Below are positions 1 to 9,012 of a stretch of DNA of 64,000 bases, piece after piece. Numbering within the stretch: position 1 is the stretch's first letter; every line of letters starts with the position of its first letter. Source of the stretch: Thioalkalivibrio thiocyanodenitrificans ARhD 1 (GTDB taxonomy: Bacteria > Pseudomonadota > Gammaproteobacteria > Ectothiorhodospirales > Ectothiorhodospiraceae); assembly GCF_000378965.1 (NCBI RefSeq), contig NZ_KB900536.1:1604052-1668051 (forward strand), in the 5' to 3' direction. Under the pieces are notes generated by a model. That model was not told the origin of the DNA. It saw nothing but the letters and a program-made list of their open reading frames with translations, and did no database searches. Made by a program: the position numbers and the translations under genes.

Positions 1-1175
1 ACGGCGTGTTCTCCTGGGTGCCGGATGCGGTCCAGACACGCATCCTGGAGATCTGTGCCGGGCGGCTGGCCCCGGACGGGATGGCCTACATCAGCTACAA
101 CACGCAGCCCGGCTGGGGCCTTCGCGGCATGGTGCGCCAGATGCTCCTGCACCACACCCGCGGGATCGAAAGCCCCGTCGGCCGGCTCGCCGCCACGCGC
201 GAACTGCTGGACTTCCTGGCCACGCCCGTGGAACACCCGCTACCGGGCCACGAGTGGCTGCGACAGGAGATCGGCTACCTGCGAAAGGCCCGGGACAGCT
301 ACCTCTACCACGAGTACCTGGAAGACTCGAACAGCCCCATGCTGTTCTCCGCGTTCATGGAAAAGGCGCACGGCGCGGGGCTTCAGTACCTGGGGGATTC
401 GCAGTTGCACACCATGTTCCCCAGCACTCTCGGAGACGCGGTAGCGGAACGCTTCGAGGCCATGGACGATCTCGAACAGGAGGAACAGTACCTGGACTTC
501 CTGCGCCTGCGCCCGTTCCGGCAAAGCCTGCTGTGCCGCGGGGGCGCGAACATCCGCCGGGAGATCGACCTGGGCTGGCTGGCCGGCCGGCGCTTCCACA
601 GCGCCCTTCAGGCCGAACGTGGATCCGGGAACGATCATCGGTGGCGCAGCCCCGGCGGAATCTCCTTTCAGGTCCGGCACCCGCGGACACATCGCCTGTT
701 GGGCGCCCTGTCCGCCGCCTACCCCCGCGCGCTCACCCTGGAGGAGTGCCTGGGCTCGGCCTCCCACGACGGCCCCCTGCTGAACGAACTGTTCAACCTG
801 TTCGTCTCGGGCGCCGTGCAGGTGACACGCCTGGAGAATCCGCCGGTCCCAACATCGAGACCCGTGCGCCCCCGGGTATCCGGCCTCGCCCGCATGCAGG
901 CCGAAATGGGGGAAGGCCACCTGGCCACGTTCCGTCACGAAAGCCTGGGCCTGGACCCGGTGTCCACGAAGCTGGTCACCCTGCTGGATGGCAGCCGCGA
1001 TGTCGCGGCCCTGGTGGACGATCTGGCGCGGACCGCGGAAACGGACCCGGTCCTGGGGGCGGCCGTCGGTCTCGGGGAGGCGGAGATGCAGGACCTGCAA
1101 AAGCAGGTCAGAACCAACGTGGAACGCCTGCTGCAGCTGTTCGGCCGTCACGGGCTTCTCACGGGCGCCGACTGA
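1..1175 (+). CDS. Methyltransferase with regulatory domain, C-terminal part (cut by window edge)
   Basis: The reading frame is already open at base 3 (G-V-F-S-W-V) and ends with TGA at 1173-1175, so the N-terminal half lies outside the window. The text YISYNTQPGW followed by about 350 helical residues resembles the region after the SAM-binding fold in class I methyltransferases that carry a methyltransferase regulatory domain. The SAM-binding glycine motif is not in the visible part, so catalysis is inferred from family resemblance only. The substrate is unknown. It converges on gshA with a 42-bp gap. Any internal start such as the GTG at 6 is an artefact of the edge. Confidence 0.7.
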   Translation, partial: GVFSWVPDAVQTRILEICAGRLAPDGMAYISYNTQPGWGLRGMVRQMLLHHTRGIESPVGRLAATRELLDFLATPVEHPLPGHEWLRQEIGYLRKARDSYLYHEYLEDSNSPMLFSAFMEKAHGAGLQYLGDSQLHTMFPSTLGDAVAERFEAMDDLEQEEQYLDFLRLRPFRQSLLCRGGANIRREIDLGWLAGRRFHSALQAERGSGNDHRWRSPGGISFQVRHPRTHRLLGALSAAYPRALTLEECLGSASHDGPLLNELFNLFVSGAVQVTRLENPPVPTSRPVRPRVSGLARMQAEMGEGHLATFRHESLGLDPVSTKLVTLLDGSRDVAALVDDLARTAETDPVLGAAVGLGEAEMQDLQKQVRTNVERLLQLFGRHGLLTGAD

Positions 1176-1217
1176 CGCACCGGTCGACGGATTGCCCGTG
1201 GACCCTCGGGTCCGTGC

Positions 1218-2843
1218 CTACACCGCCTGGGAGAAGTAGCGGCGCAGGTACTCCTCGAAGCTGACGTCATCGGAGGCCTCGATCTCGCGCTGGCGGTCCA
1301 GAGACGCGCGCGCTTCGGCCTCGAACACCGACTCGCGGTCGGGCGCAAGAGTGAGGCCCCGGAAGTGGGCGTGGTGCTGGCGGGACAGGCGCCGGGCGAA
1401 TTCGTAGAAACCCTCACGCCGTTCGCCCATCTCGGCGAGCATGCGGGCCGACGGGGTCAACGCCGGATCGGCAACCTTCGCCCGCTGTCGTTCCAGCGCA
1501 GCGCTGTACGGCCGCCCCGGGTCATCCCCGTCCAGGGCGGCGCACAAGGGCGCCATGGCCGTCAGGATCTCGTCGGCCCATTCGCGCAACGGCACCTGAT
1601 CACCATTGCGCAGCAGCTTCAACGCCGGATCGCGGCCGCGGTGGGCGGCCGCGCTCTGATTGTGGTCGATCTGCAGGCGTTCCACCTCCCCGATCACCGG
1701 GCTGTCCCTGAGCAGGCAGGCGAACATGAACGCTTCCAGAAACCGCAGCTGCGTCTCGCACACGCCCAGTGGTTCGAAGGCATTCACATCCAGTGAGCGC
1801 AGCTCCACATAGCGCACGCCCCGTCGGCGCAGTGCCAGTACCGGCTTCTCGTTGCCCTCCATGACGGGCTTGGGGCGCACGGAGCTGTAATACTCGTTCT
1901 CGATCTGCAGGATGTTGGCGTTGAGCTGGCGATACTCGCCGTCAACCACCACACCGAGCGCCTCGTACACCGGCGACGGTGTGGTGATGGCGCACTCCAG
2001 GCTGTCGGTGTAGGCCTCCAGGCTGTCGTAGGAGGCCTTGATGCCGGTCTCCTCCTCCTTGCGGTTCTGGTAGCCGATATCCCCCATGCGCAGGCTCGTG
2101 GCATAGGGCTCATAATAGGTGTTCTCGTTGAACTCCGGCATGTGCGTCGGCTTTCCCGCCAGGAAAGACTTGCACACCGCAGGTGATGCGCCGAACAGGT
2201 AAGGGACCATCCAGCCCAGACGCTGAAGGTTGCGGATCATGGCGAAGTAACCGGCATCGATGAACCGGCGCGGGTCACCGTCATCCCCTTCGAGCTTCTG
2301 GAGGACCGGCCAGAACCCTTCGGGCACGGAGTAGTTGAAGTGCACCCCGGCAATCACCTGCATGACCCGTCCATAGCGGTAACCGAGCCCCACGCGGTAG
2401 ACGGTCTTCATGCGCCCGGCGTTGGACGTGCCGTAGCGCCCCACCGGGATGGCCGCCTCGCCCGCCACGACACAGGGCATGCTGGTCGCCCAGAGAAACT
2501 CCTCGCCGATGCGAGGGTAGGTGAAGGTCTGCAGGTCGCGCAGAAAATCGAGCGCCTGCACCGGTCCGTCAAACGGCGGCGTGATGAATTCCAGCAACGC
2601 CTCGGAATAATCCGTGGTGATCCAGGGGTGCGTCAGGGCCGATCCCAGTGCCTGCGGATGCGGGGTGCGGGCGATGCCGCCTTCCGGGCTGACCCGAAGG
2701 CTTTCCTTCTCAAGGCCCATCAGGCCGCCCCGAAAGAGGCCCTGGTGGCCGGCATCCAGCAGCCTCTGAAGCCGCGCTGAGAGGGTATCGGTCAAAGGGG
2801 TGTGCTCCGCAAGCAAAGGGCCTGAAGATACTCGCCTTGCCAT
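1218..2843 (-). CDS. gshA: Glutamate-cysteine ligase
   Basis: Catalyses the ATP-dependent joining of glutamate and cysteine, the first step of glutathione synthesis in the cytoplasm. The 541-residue product follows the E. coli GshA pattern (about 518 residues): GLEKESLRV, then LTHPWITTDYSEALLEF, then the substrate-pocket region around QIENEYYS. The frame stays open upstream to 3089, but that part is low-complexity Arg/Ser sequence, so I chose the ATG at 2841-2843 just before the conserved region; no strong ribosome site is visible. It diverges from mtfA across a 97-bp gap. The glutathione synthetase gene gshB is not in the window. Confidence 0.93.
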   Translation of the reverse strand: MARRVSSGPLLAEHTPLTDTLSARLQRLLDAGHQGLFRGGLMGLEKESLRVSPEGGIARTPHPQALGSALTHPWITTDYSEALLEFITPPFDGPVQALDFLRDLQTFTYPRIGEEFLWATSMPCVVAGEAAIPVGRYGTSNAGRMKTVYRVGLGYRYGRVMQVIAGVHFNYSVPEGFWPVLQKLEGDDGDPRRFIDAGYFAMIRNLQRLGWMVPYLFGASPAVCKSFLAGKPTHMPEFNENTYYEPYATSLRMGDIGYQNRKEEETGIKASYDSLEAYTDSLECAITTPSPVYEALGVVVDGEYRQLNANILQIENEYYSSVRPKPVMEGNEKPVLALRRRGVRYVELRSLDVNAFEPLGVCETQLRFLEAFMFACLLRDSPVIGEVERLQIDHNQSAAAHRGRDPALKLLRNGDQVPLREWADEILTAMAPLCAALDGDDPGRPYSAALERQRAKVADPALTPSARMLAEMGERREGFYEFARRLSRQHHAHFRGLTLAPDRESVFEAEARASLDRQREIEASDDVSFEEYLRRYFSQAV

Positions 2844-2940
2844 GGCCCGGACAAGTCGAGGCGGTTTGCGGGGACTGTCACGGGCTGGCGCCGTGCCCCA
2901 TAATGCACGGGCATCCCACTGACCCCGTGTATCCAGATCC

Positions 2941-3681
2941 GTGCTGTCAAGAATCAAGGCCTGGCGCGAAAGACGCATCCTCAGAAACGAGGCCATCGAT
3001 GACGGGCTCTGGGAGGCGGGTTGCCGTGCCCTGCCCATGCTGTCGCGCCTGAGTCCCGAGGAGCTGCGGCGCCTGCGCCGCCTGACCACCCTGTTCCTTC
3101 ACCGCAAGCGATTCCTGGGCGCGCACGGTCTCGAGGTGGAACAGGCCATGCGGCTGGATATCGCCCTGCAGGCCTGCCTGCCCATTCTGAACCTGGGGCT
3201 CGAGTGGTACGAGGACTGGGTCACCATTATCGTCTATCCCGAAGACTTCCTGCCAGAACACGAGTATGTGGATGAGGCCGGCGTGACTCACGTGGAGCGC
3301 AACCCCCACAGCGGCGAGGCGTGGGAACGGGGGCCGGTGCTGCTGTCATGGGACGAGGTGAACCACAGCGAGGGCCTGGCGATTCACGAGTTCGCCCACA
3401 CCCTGGACATGCGCAACGGCCAGGCCAACGGCATGCCGCCCCTGCACCCGGACATGTCGCCCCGTGCGTGGTCCGACGCCATGAACAAGGCGTTCGATGC
3501 CCTCAATGACTGCCTGGACAGAGACGCCCCCCCGCCCATCGACCCGTACGCCGCCACCGACCCGGCGGAGTTCTTCGCCGTGGGCAGCGAGTATTTCTTT
3601 GCCGAGCCACAGACCCTGCAACAGGCCTTTCCGGCCGTCTATGACCAGTTCCGCCTCTTCTACCGCCAGGATCCTTCTTGA
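2941..3681 (+). CDS. mtfA: MtfA-family zinc metallopeptidase (Mlc anti-repressor type)
   Basis: The 246-residue product matches the MtfA/DgsA family: a helical N-terminus, then the zinc-peptidase motif HEFAHTLD at about residue 150, with downstream ATDPAEFFAVGSEYFF holding a likely further metal-ligand glutamate. In E. coli MtfA binds the glucose repressor Mlc and has aminopeptidase activity; no Mlc gene is visible here, so its partner is unknown. The start is a GTG at 2941 (M-L-S-R-I-K). The stop codon is followed after 2 bases by a 10-unit heptad array. Confidence 0.88.
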   Translation: MLSRIKAWRERRILRNEAIDDGLWEAGCRALPMLSRLSPEELRRLRRLTTLFLHRKRFLGAHGLEVEQAMRLDIALQACLPILNLGLEWYEDWVTIIVYPEDFLPEHEYVDEAGVTHVERNPHSGEAWERGPVLLSWDEVNHSEGLAIHEFAHTLDMRNGQANGMPPLHPDMSPRAWSDAMNKAFDALNDCLDRDAPPPIDPYAATDPAEFFAVGSEYFFAEPQTLQQAFPAVYDQFRLFYRQDPS

Positions 3682-3683
3682 TT

Positions 3684-3825
3684 TGTCAGTTGTCAGTTGT
3701 CAGTTGTCAGTTGTCAGTTGTCAGTTGTCAGTTGTCAGTTGTCAGTTGTCAGGAGCGTATCCTGCTCCAGTGGGCTGTCAATGGATTTTCTTGCAACTGA
3801 CAACGGACCACTGACTACGGACAAC
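3684..3825. repeat. Heptad element: TGTCAGT array and opposed arm
   Basis: Nine exact TGTCAGT units and one near-copy occupy 3684-3753. After a spacer of about 42 nt, 3795-3825 reads in the opposite sense (ACTGACA, CGGACCA and similar), so the two parts can pair. The left arm starts 2 nt after the mtfA stop and the right arm ends 2 nt before the stop of the convergent MarC gene at 3828. The element therefore fills the whole gap between two convergent genes. Confidence 0.95.
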
Positions 3826-3827
3826 CC

Positions 3828-4454
3828 TCAATCCAGATTCAGCCCCACGCGGACGCCGTCCAGGATGAACTGCACCGCCAGGGCCGCGAGGATCAGGCCC
3901 AGCAGGCGGTTGACCACGTTGATCCCCGTCTCGCCCAGCCCCCGGATGATGCTGGGCGCCAAACGGAAGGCCAGCAGGCACAGCGCCAGCACGAGCACCA
4001 CCACCCCCACCAGGGCCGCCATGATCCCGGGCGGGTGGCCCGCGGAGGCCATGAGCAACACCGTGGTCATGGCCCCGGGCCCGGCGATCAGGGGAAAGGC
4101 CAGGGGAAACACCGAGATATCCTGCCGGCGTGAGGCCTCACGCTGTTCGCGCAGCGTGGTGGCGCGCATGCCGGACTGGCGGGCGAAGATCATGTCCAGG
4201 GAAAGCATGAACAACAGCACGCCGCCGGCGACACGGAAAGCCGGGATGCTGATGCCCAGCACGCTCAGCAGACCGTTGCCGACCAGCATGAAGGTGAGCA
4301 GGATGCCCGCGGCCAGGAGCACGCCGTTGCGCGCGATGCGCCGTTGCTCCTCCCGGGGCAGGTCATGCACCAGGGCGGCGAAGATGGCCGCCACCCCGAT
4401 GGGATCCACCACGATGAACAGCAGCACGAAGGCGGACAGCAGGATCTCCAGCAT
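3828..4454 (-). CDS. MarC family integral membrane protein
   Basis: A 208-residue, very hydrophobic protein with about six membrane segments, matching the MarC/UPF0056 family: N-terminal LLFIVVDPIGVAAIF and a central FPLAFPLIAGPGAMTTVL segment, both typical. Family members sit in the inner membrane. A role in multidrug resistance was once claimed for E. coli MarC but is not supported, so no transport substrate is assigned. The start is the ATG at 4452-4454. It ends 2 nt from the right arm of the 3684-3825 heptad element. Confidence 0.88.
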   Translation of the reverse strand: MLEILLSAFVLLFIVVDPIGVAAIFAALVHDLPREEQRRIARNGVLLAAGILLTFMLVGNGLLSVLGISIPAFRVAGGVLLFMLSLDMIFARQSGMRATTLREQREASRRQDISVFPLAFPLIAGPGAMTTVLLMASAGHPPGIMAALVGVVVLVLALCLLAFRLAPSIIRGLGETGINVVNRLLGLILAALAVQFILDGVRVGLNLD

Positions 4455-4634
4455 AGCTGGCAGTATAGCGTCGCGTATTCCAGGAGACAGGGGAAAGACG
4501 GCAGGGATGGAGTCGCCCCGGCCTTCCTCATGAGTGCGAGGGCAATCCCTCCCCTGACCCCGGTCACCGCATGCTTCACAACTCGTGCTGCGCCCCGCTC
4601 TCGAGGCACGTTGGCCAGCAAACGTTCACAGCAC

Positions 4635-4669
4635 CAGTTCACACTTCCCAATTCACACTTCCAACTTCA
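4635..4669. repeat. Heptad array overlapping the ABC-F stop codon
   Basis: Five 7-bp units in phase (CAGTTCA, CACTTCC, CAATTCA, CACTTCC, AACTTCA). The ABC-F stop codon (minus-strand TGA, 4653-4655) lies inside the third unit, so the last residues of that protein are encoded by repeat sequence. No opposed arm was seen nearby. The same unit family recurs at 16537-16703 and 49806-49917. Confidence 0.9.
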
Positions 4670-6542
4670 AAAGCGCATCCATCCACTCCGATTCCACCGC
4701 CTCCAGCTCCCGGGCCAGCGTTCCCTGCCGGGTGAGCAGATCCTGCAATTCGGCCTTGTTGGCCTCGTCGTAGATGTCCGGCTCCGCCAGCCGCGCCTCG
4801 ATCCGGGACATTTCCGTCTCCAGCTCGCCGTGGCGCCTTTCGAGCCGCGTACAGGCGTCGCGCAGGGGTTTGAGGCGCTGGCGCGCCTCGGCGGCCTCGC
4901 GGCGCCGGGCACGGCGGTCCCGCGGTTCACTCTCCGGGGCGGCGCCCGCGGGGGCGGCATCGCCGGTTGCCGGTTCCCGCCGGGCCAGCCACTGGCGGTA
5001 GTCTTCCAGATCACCGTCGAACGGGGTCACGGCCCCATCGGCCACCAGCACCAGTTCGTCGCACACGGACTCCAGCAGGTGGCGGTCATGGGAGACCACC
5101 ACCAGCGCCCCCTGATAGTCCTGCAAGGCCAACTCCAGCGCCAGGCGCATCTCCAGGTCCAGGTGATTGGTGGGTTCATCCAGCAACAGGAGATTGGGCC
5201 GCTGGTAGACCAGCATCGCCAGCACCAGGCGGGCCTTTTCTCCTCCGGAGAACGGCGCCACCGGGGCGAGCGCCGCGTCGCCGACGAAACCGAAACCGCC
5301 CAGGAAATTGCGCAGCGACTGCTCCGTGGCGCGGGGGTCGATGCGCTGCAGGTGCAGCAGCGGCGTGGCCTGCACATCCAGCTGCTCCAACTGGTGCTGG
5401 GCAAAGTAACCAGCCGCCAGGTCCGGCGCCGGGTCACAGGTGCCCGACAAGGACGCCTGTTCCCCGGCAAGTACGCGGATCAGGGTGGATTTGCCTGCGC
5501 CGTTCGGCCCCAGCAGGCCGATGCGGTCGCCCGGCCGAAGGGCCAGACACACGCCGTCCAGGACCGGGCGCCCCTGGTATCCGGCGGCAACTCCGTCCAG
5601 TTGCAGCAGGGGGTTCGACATGCGCCCGGGCGCGGGAAACGTGAACTGAAAGGGAGAATCCGCGTGTGCGGGCGCGATCCGCGTCATGCGCTCCAGTGCC
5701 TTGATGCGGCTCTGGGCCTGGCGGGCCTTGGTGGCCTTGGCCCTGAACCGCGCCACGAAGCGTTCCATGTGCGCGATATCGCGCTGCTGACGTTCATAGT
5801 ACGCCTGCTGCTGGGCGAGCGCTTCCGCGCGCTGCGCCTCGAAGCTGCTGTAGTTGCCGGTGTACAGCGTGACACGCTCGCGCTCGATATGTGCCACGTG
5901 ATCCACCACCGCATCCAGAAAGGTACGGTCATGGGAGATGAGCAGCAGGGTACCCGGATAAGCGGACAGCCACTGTTCCAGCCACAGCACGGCGTCCAGA
6001 TCCAGGTGGTTGGTGGGTTCGTCCAGCAGCAGCAGGTCCGAACGGCACATAAGCGCCTGGGCGAGGTTCAGGCGCATGCGCCAGCCGCCGGAGAAGTCGG
6101 ACACCGGGCGGGAGAGATCCGCATCGGGGAAGCCCAGCCCGTGCAACAGCCTGCCCGCCCTGCTCTCGGCGCTCCAGGCGTCGATGGCGTCCAGGCGTTC
6201 ATGCGCACGGCCCATGCGATGGCCGTCCCCGGAAGCCTCGGCCCGTGTCAGCTCCGCCTGCAGGCGGCGCAGTTCGGTATCGCCGTCCATGGTGTAGTCC
6301 AGGGCGGAACGCGCCGTGGCCGGCATCTCCTGGGCCACCGAGGCAATCACCCACTCCCCGGGCAGGGTACAGCTGCCGTGGTCCGGCGACAGCTCCCCGC
6401 GCACCATGGCGAACAGACTGGACTTGCCGGTGCCGTTGGCGCCGGTCAGGCCGACACGCCATCCGGGATGCACGGCGAAGTCGGCCCCCGCGAACAGGAT
6501 CCTCGGACCGCGGCGCAGGGTGAGATCGGTGAGTTTCAACAT
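4653..6542 (-). CDS. ABC-F family ATPase (YheS-like)
   Basis: A soluble 629-residue protein with two ABC ATPase domains and no membrane domain. Domain 1 has Walker A GANGTGKSS (near residue 35), signature DFSGGWRMRL and LLLLDEPTNHLDL. Domain 2 has GPNGAGKST, signature FSGGEKARL and a second LLLLDEPTNHLDL. A charged linker lies between them and a coiled-coil-like C-terminus follows. Length and order match E. coli YheS (637 residues). ABC-F proteins act on the ribosome; the specific role here is not known. The last codons (L-K-L-E-V-stop) fall within a heptad repeat, suggesting a recently remodelled C-terminus. Confidence 0.92.
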   Translation of the reverse strand: MLKLTDLTLRRGPRILFAGADFAVHPGWRVGLTGANGTGKSSLFAMVRGELSPDHGSCTLPGEWVIASVAQEMPATARSALDYTMDGDTELRRLQAELTRAEASGDGHRMGRAHERLDAIDAWSAESRAGRLLHGLGFPDADLSRPVSDFSGGWRMRLNLAQALMCRSDLLLLDEPTNHLDLDAVLWLEQWLSAYPGTLLLISHDRTFLDAVVDHVAHIERERVTLYTGNYSSFEAQRAEALAQQQAYYERQQRDIAHMERFVARFRAKATKARQAQSRIKALERMTRIAPAHADSPFQFTFPAPGRMSNPLLQLDGVAAGYQGRPVLDGVCLALRPGDRIGLLGPNGAGKSTLIRVLAGEQASLSGTCDPAPDLAAGYFAQHQLEQLDVQATPLLHLQRIDPRATEQSLRNFLGGFGFVGDAALAPVAPFSGGEKARLVLAMLVYQRPNLLLLDEPTNHLDLEMRLALELALQDYQGALVVVSHDRHLLESVCDELVLVADGAVTPFDGDLEDYRQWLARREPATGDAAPAGAAPESEPRDRRARRREAAEARQRLKPLRDACTRLERRHGELETEMSRIEARLAEPDIYDEANKAELQDLLTRQGTLARELEAVESEWMDALLKLEV

Positions 6543-6619
6543 GGGCGCGCAGTGTAGCAGGCCCCGGCCTCCCCGCTCACGCCTCCGGCCGGGCCCGGGA
6601 ATGCCAACGCCGGCTTCCC

Positions 6620-6717
6620 CTTGAACCTTGAACCTTGAACCTTGAACCTTGAACCTTGAACCTTGAACCTTGAACCTTGAACCTTGAACCTTGAATTTTG
6701 AATCTTGAATCTTGAAT
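6620..6717. repeat. Fourteen-unit CTTGAAC/CTTGAAT heptad array
   Basis: Ten exact CTTGAAC units (6620-6689) followed by four CTTGAAT or TTTGAAT units (6690-6717), all in perfect 7-bp phase. It begins about 80 nt upstream of the ABC-F start and ends 6 nt before the stop of rubredoxin reductase (6724). It is the longest uninterrupted array in the window and has no opposed arm nearby. Confidence 0.97.
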
Positions 6718-6723
6718 CGCCGT

Positions 6724-7869
6724 TCAGAGCACCGCCGGCACCTGTTTCGTCAGGGCCTGTTTTTCCTTCACCGCCTCGGCGCCCGTGAGCACAAAGCCGT
6801 TGAGTGCTTCGCCGTCACGGAACAGGGCGCGCACGCCATCGCCCACCGGTTCCACGATCCACTCGCCGGCGGCGCCGGACCCGGGCGGCGACACCACCAC
6901 CGGATGGGCCGGGGTCTTCACCACCACCGGCATGGCCGGGTAGCTCACCTCCGTGGTCTCGCCGGCGAGCGTCTTGGCCAGCGCACGGGCGGCATGCATG
7001 ATAGGCATGACGAACGGCAGCACCAGGCCAGCCACCTGGGCACAGTCGCCCAGGGCATAGACGTGTTCGGCCGAGGTGGCGAGCCCTCGGTCCACCACGA
7101 TGCCGCGATCCACCTCGAGGCCCGCGGCCTCGGCGAGGCGTGTGTCCGGCCGCAGACCCACCGCCGAGAGGATGGCCCCCGCCTCCACGGTCTCGCCGTT
7201 GTCGAGTTTAAGCCGGAAGCGCGAGTCGACCCGGTCGATGCGTTCCACCACCGTCTCCAGGTGGAAGCGGATGCCGGCGCCCTCAAGCCCCTTCTGGAGG
7301 GCCCTGCCCGCCGCCTCCGGCACGAGACGCCCGAGGGGTGCGGTATCGGGGCCGATCACGTCCACCTCCCGGCCGCTGCCGTGAAGGTCGTTGGCGAACT
7401 CGCAGCCGATCAGGCCCGGTCCGATCACCGCCACGTGCTCCACGCCCCCGATGGCCTCACGGAAACGGGCGTAGTCCTGGCGGTTGTTCACCGAGAGCAC
7501 CGCGTCGGCCCCGTCGCCCTCGTAGGACAGGCGGATAGGTTCGGCACCCACCGCGAGCACTAGCCGGTCGTAACCCAGGGCCTCGCCATCTTCCAGCATC
7601 ACCTGACACGCCCCGGTGTCGATGGATTCGACGCGACGTCCGGGGAGGATGCGCGCATCGAGTTGCGCCGCCATGGCCACGGCCGTCTGGCTGATCAGGG
7701 CCGCGGCATCCTTGCCGGAGGCGAAGGCGTTGGAGAGCATGGGCTTGGAGTAGAACGCACCGTCGTCCGCGGTGACCAGGGTCAGCGGCGTGTCCTTGTC
7801 CAGCTTGCGAAACTCCCGCGCCAGCGTGTAGCCGGCAAGTCCCGTGCCGATGATGACGATTCCTGACAT
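6724..7869 (-). CDS. Rubredoxin-NAD(P)H reductase-like FAD oxidoreductase
   Basis: A 381-residue two-dinucleotide-fold flavoprotein. The N-terminal FAD motif is VIIGTGLAGYTLA, the NAD(P)H fold is VAVIGPGLIGCEFA (near residue 148), and the second FAD contact is VYALGDCAQ (near residue 272). There is no redox-active Cys pair, which fits rubredoxin or ferredoxin reductases rather than glutathione or lipoamide reductases. It lies directly downstream of rubredoxin and rubrerythrin genes on the same strand, so the likely job is passing electrons from NAD(P)H to that rubredoxin for peroxide reduction. The start is the ATG at 7867-7869. A 126-bp heptad element separates it from the rubredoxin gene. 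Confidence 0.88.
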   Translation of the reverse strand: MSGIVIIGTGLAGYTLAREFRKLDKDTPLTLVTADDGAFYSKPMLSNAFASGKDAAALISQTAVAMAAQLDARILPGRRVESIDTGACQVMLEDGEALGYDRLVLAVGAEPIRLSYEGDGADAVLSVNNRQDYARFREAIGGVEHVAVIGPGLIGCEFANDLHGSGREVDVIGPDTAPLGRLVPEAAGRALQKGLEGAGIRFHLETVVERIDRVDSRFRLKLDNGETVEAGAILSAVGLRPDTRLAEAAGLEVDRGIVVDRGLATSAEHVYALGDCAQVAGLVLPFVMPIMHAARALAKTLAGETTEVSYPAMPVVVKTPAHPVVVSPPGSGAAGEWIVEPVGDGVRALFRDGEALNGFVLTGAEAVKEKQALTKQVPAVL

Positions 7870-7891
7870 ATGATTACGCTCCTTCGGGCGG

Positions 7892-8000
7892 GTGAGGGGG
7901 AGGGAGAAGAGTGAGGGGTGAGGAGTGATGGGATAGGCGTGAGGCGTAAGGCGTAGAAAGCCACGTGAGCTTTTCCGGGAACTACGCCTCCCCCCTCACG
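7892..8000. repeat. Heptad element: GTGAGGC-type arms
   Basis: The left arm 7892-7959 has units such as GTGAGGG, GTGATGG, GATAGGC, GTGAGGC and GTAAGGC. The opposed right arm is 7981-8000 (CTACGCC, CCCTCAC). The rubredoxin stop codon (minus-strand TGA, 7996-7998) sits inside the right arm. The element separates the rubredoxin and rubredoxin reductase genes of one putative operon. Confidence 0.88.
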
Positions 8001-8166
8001 CAGCAATCTCCACCATCTCAAAGTCCGCCTTGGCCACGCCGCACTCCGGGCACTCCCAATCCTCGGGGATATCTTCCCAGCGCGTACCGGCAACGATGCC
8101 GTCCTCCGGCATGCCCACGGCCTCGTCGTAGATGAATCCGCATACCACACATTCCCACTTTTTCAT
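7996..8166 (-). CDS. Rubredoxin
   Basis: A 56-residue protein. It has the two rubredoxin knuckles [10 protein letters not shown] (Cys6, Cys9) and [10 protein letters not shown] (Cys39, Cys42), which bind one iron in a Cys4 site, and the conserved DIPEDW segment before the second knuckle. The length is standard for rubredoxin (50-60 residues). It is a small cytoplasmic electron carrier. Position between rubrerythrin and a rubredoxin reductase implies it shuttles electrons from the reductase to rubrerythrin. The start is the ATG at 8164-8166. The stop lies inside a heptad arm. Confidence 0.96.
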   Translation of the reverse strand: MKKWECVVCGFIYDEAVGMPEDGIVAGTRWEDIPEDWECPECGVAKADFEMVEIAA

Positions 8167-8249
8167 GATCGAGCTCCTGATATTGAATCAGTCGGTTGTT
8201 TGAAAGTGGGGCTCACGCCCCGCCCACCTGTCTCTTGCCTCTGTCGCCT

Positions 8250-8744
8250 TCAGGCAGCCTTGCGCGCGGCTTCGACACGCGCGAGCGCTTCCCGGTAGTG
8301 ATTGGCATGACGCTCTTCCACGCGGGCCAGGGCAGCGAAACGCTTGGCGGCCTTCTCCAGGACCCCCTGGAAGTAGTCGGCATGCTCGATGGATTCGCCG
8401 ATCTGCTCGTCGAACTCGCGCACCGCCGCCTCGTTCTTCTCCTCCATGGCCATGTGGCGGAACTGCGGATACATCTCGCTGTACTCGTAGGTCTCACCCT
8501 CGATGGCCAGCTCCAGGCACCTGGCCGGGTTCATCCGGTCCCCGGGGAACAGCAGGTCCAGGTGGCCGAAGGCATGCTGCACTTCCTGGGCGGCCGTGGC
8601 CTCGAAGGCCCGGGCGCTGTCCTCGTCTCCCCGCTCACGGCAGATCTTCGCAAAGTACAGGTACTTGATATGGGCCATGGACTCGCCGGCAAACGCGGCT
8701 TCCAGATTCTGGACGGTGACGGAATCGTTCTCGGGCTGCTTCAT
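8250..8744 (-). CDS. Rubrerythrin-family diiron protein lacking the rubredoxin domain
   Basis: A 164-residue four-helix-bundle protein with the diiron ligand pattern of rubrerythrins: FAGESMAHIKY, AAQEVQHA (ExxH type), GETYEYSEMYPQF and QIGESIEHADYF. It reduces hydrogen peroxide to water. Typical rubrerythrin carries a C-terminal rubredoxin domain (about 190 residues total). That domain is missing here and is supplied by the separate rubredoxin gene 83 bp downstream. The start ATG at 8742-8744 has a good ribosome site (GGAGG, about 8753-8757). An OxyR-type operator lies about 105-120 bp upstream. Confidence 0.93.
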   Translation of the reverse strand: MKQPENDSVTVQNLEAAFAGESMAHIKYLYFAKICRERGDEDSARAFEATAAQEVQHAFGHLDLLFPGDRMNPARCLELAIEGETYEYSEMYPQFRHMAMEEKNEAAVREFDEQIGESIEHADYFQGVLEKAAKRFAALARVEERHANHYREALARVEAARKAA

Positions 8745-8847
8745 GATATTGACCTCCGGGTTTGAATTGGGCGCCGCGCGGGTGCGGCCTGGAGGCGATA
8801 TTAGGTATTGACTATCACATTATCTAATTTAATTTATCAAATTGATA

Positions 8848-8864
8848 AATAGCTTATGCCTATC
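8848..8864 (-). promoter_or_regulatory. Candidate OxyR operator upstream of rubrerythrin
   Basis: On the minus strand the 17 bases read GATAGGCATAAGCTATT. Against the published E. coli OxyR consensus GATAGBYHWDRVCTATC this matches at every position except the last. It lies in an AT-rich stretch (8798-8872) between oxyR and the rubrerythrin gene, on the side expected for activation of the peroxide-reduction genes. Binding is inferred. Confidence 0.7.
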
Positions 8865-9012
8865 AAAAGCCCATGGACCCGGCCCACCGGGAGACACGGG
8901 GCGGACAGGGTCAACAGGACCCACATGCCGTTCCAGGGGATACCGCCCCGGGCCTGAAGATGAAGATCCCGCGAAACCGGTCGGATCATCGGCATACGCG
9001 CCACCCCCGACC

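Noticed and set aside
4344-6557. 737-residue plus-strand frame opposite the ABC-F gene
   Set aside because: The ABC-F gene on the minus strand has two full ATPase domains. This frame is Gln/Arg-rich shadow sequence without family motifs.
6620-6717. Heptad array considered as a CRISPR array
   Set aside because: Units are 7 bp and contiguous, with no unique spacers and no cas genes nearby.
7892-8000. Heptad elements considered as ordinary rho-independent terminators
   Set aside because: The arms are far apart (10-90 nt spacer) and lack T tracts. A termination role is possible but is not shown by standard terminator features.
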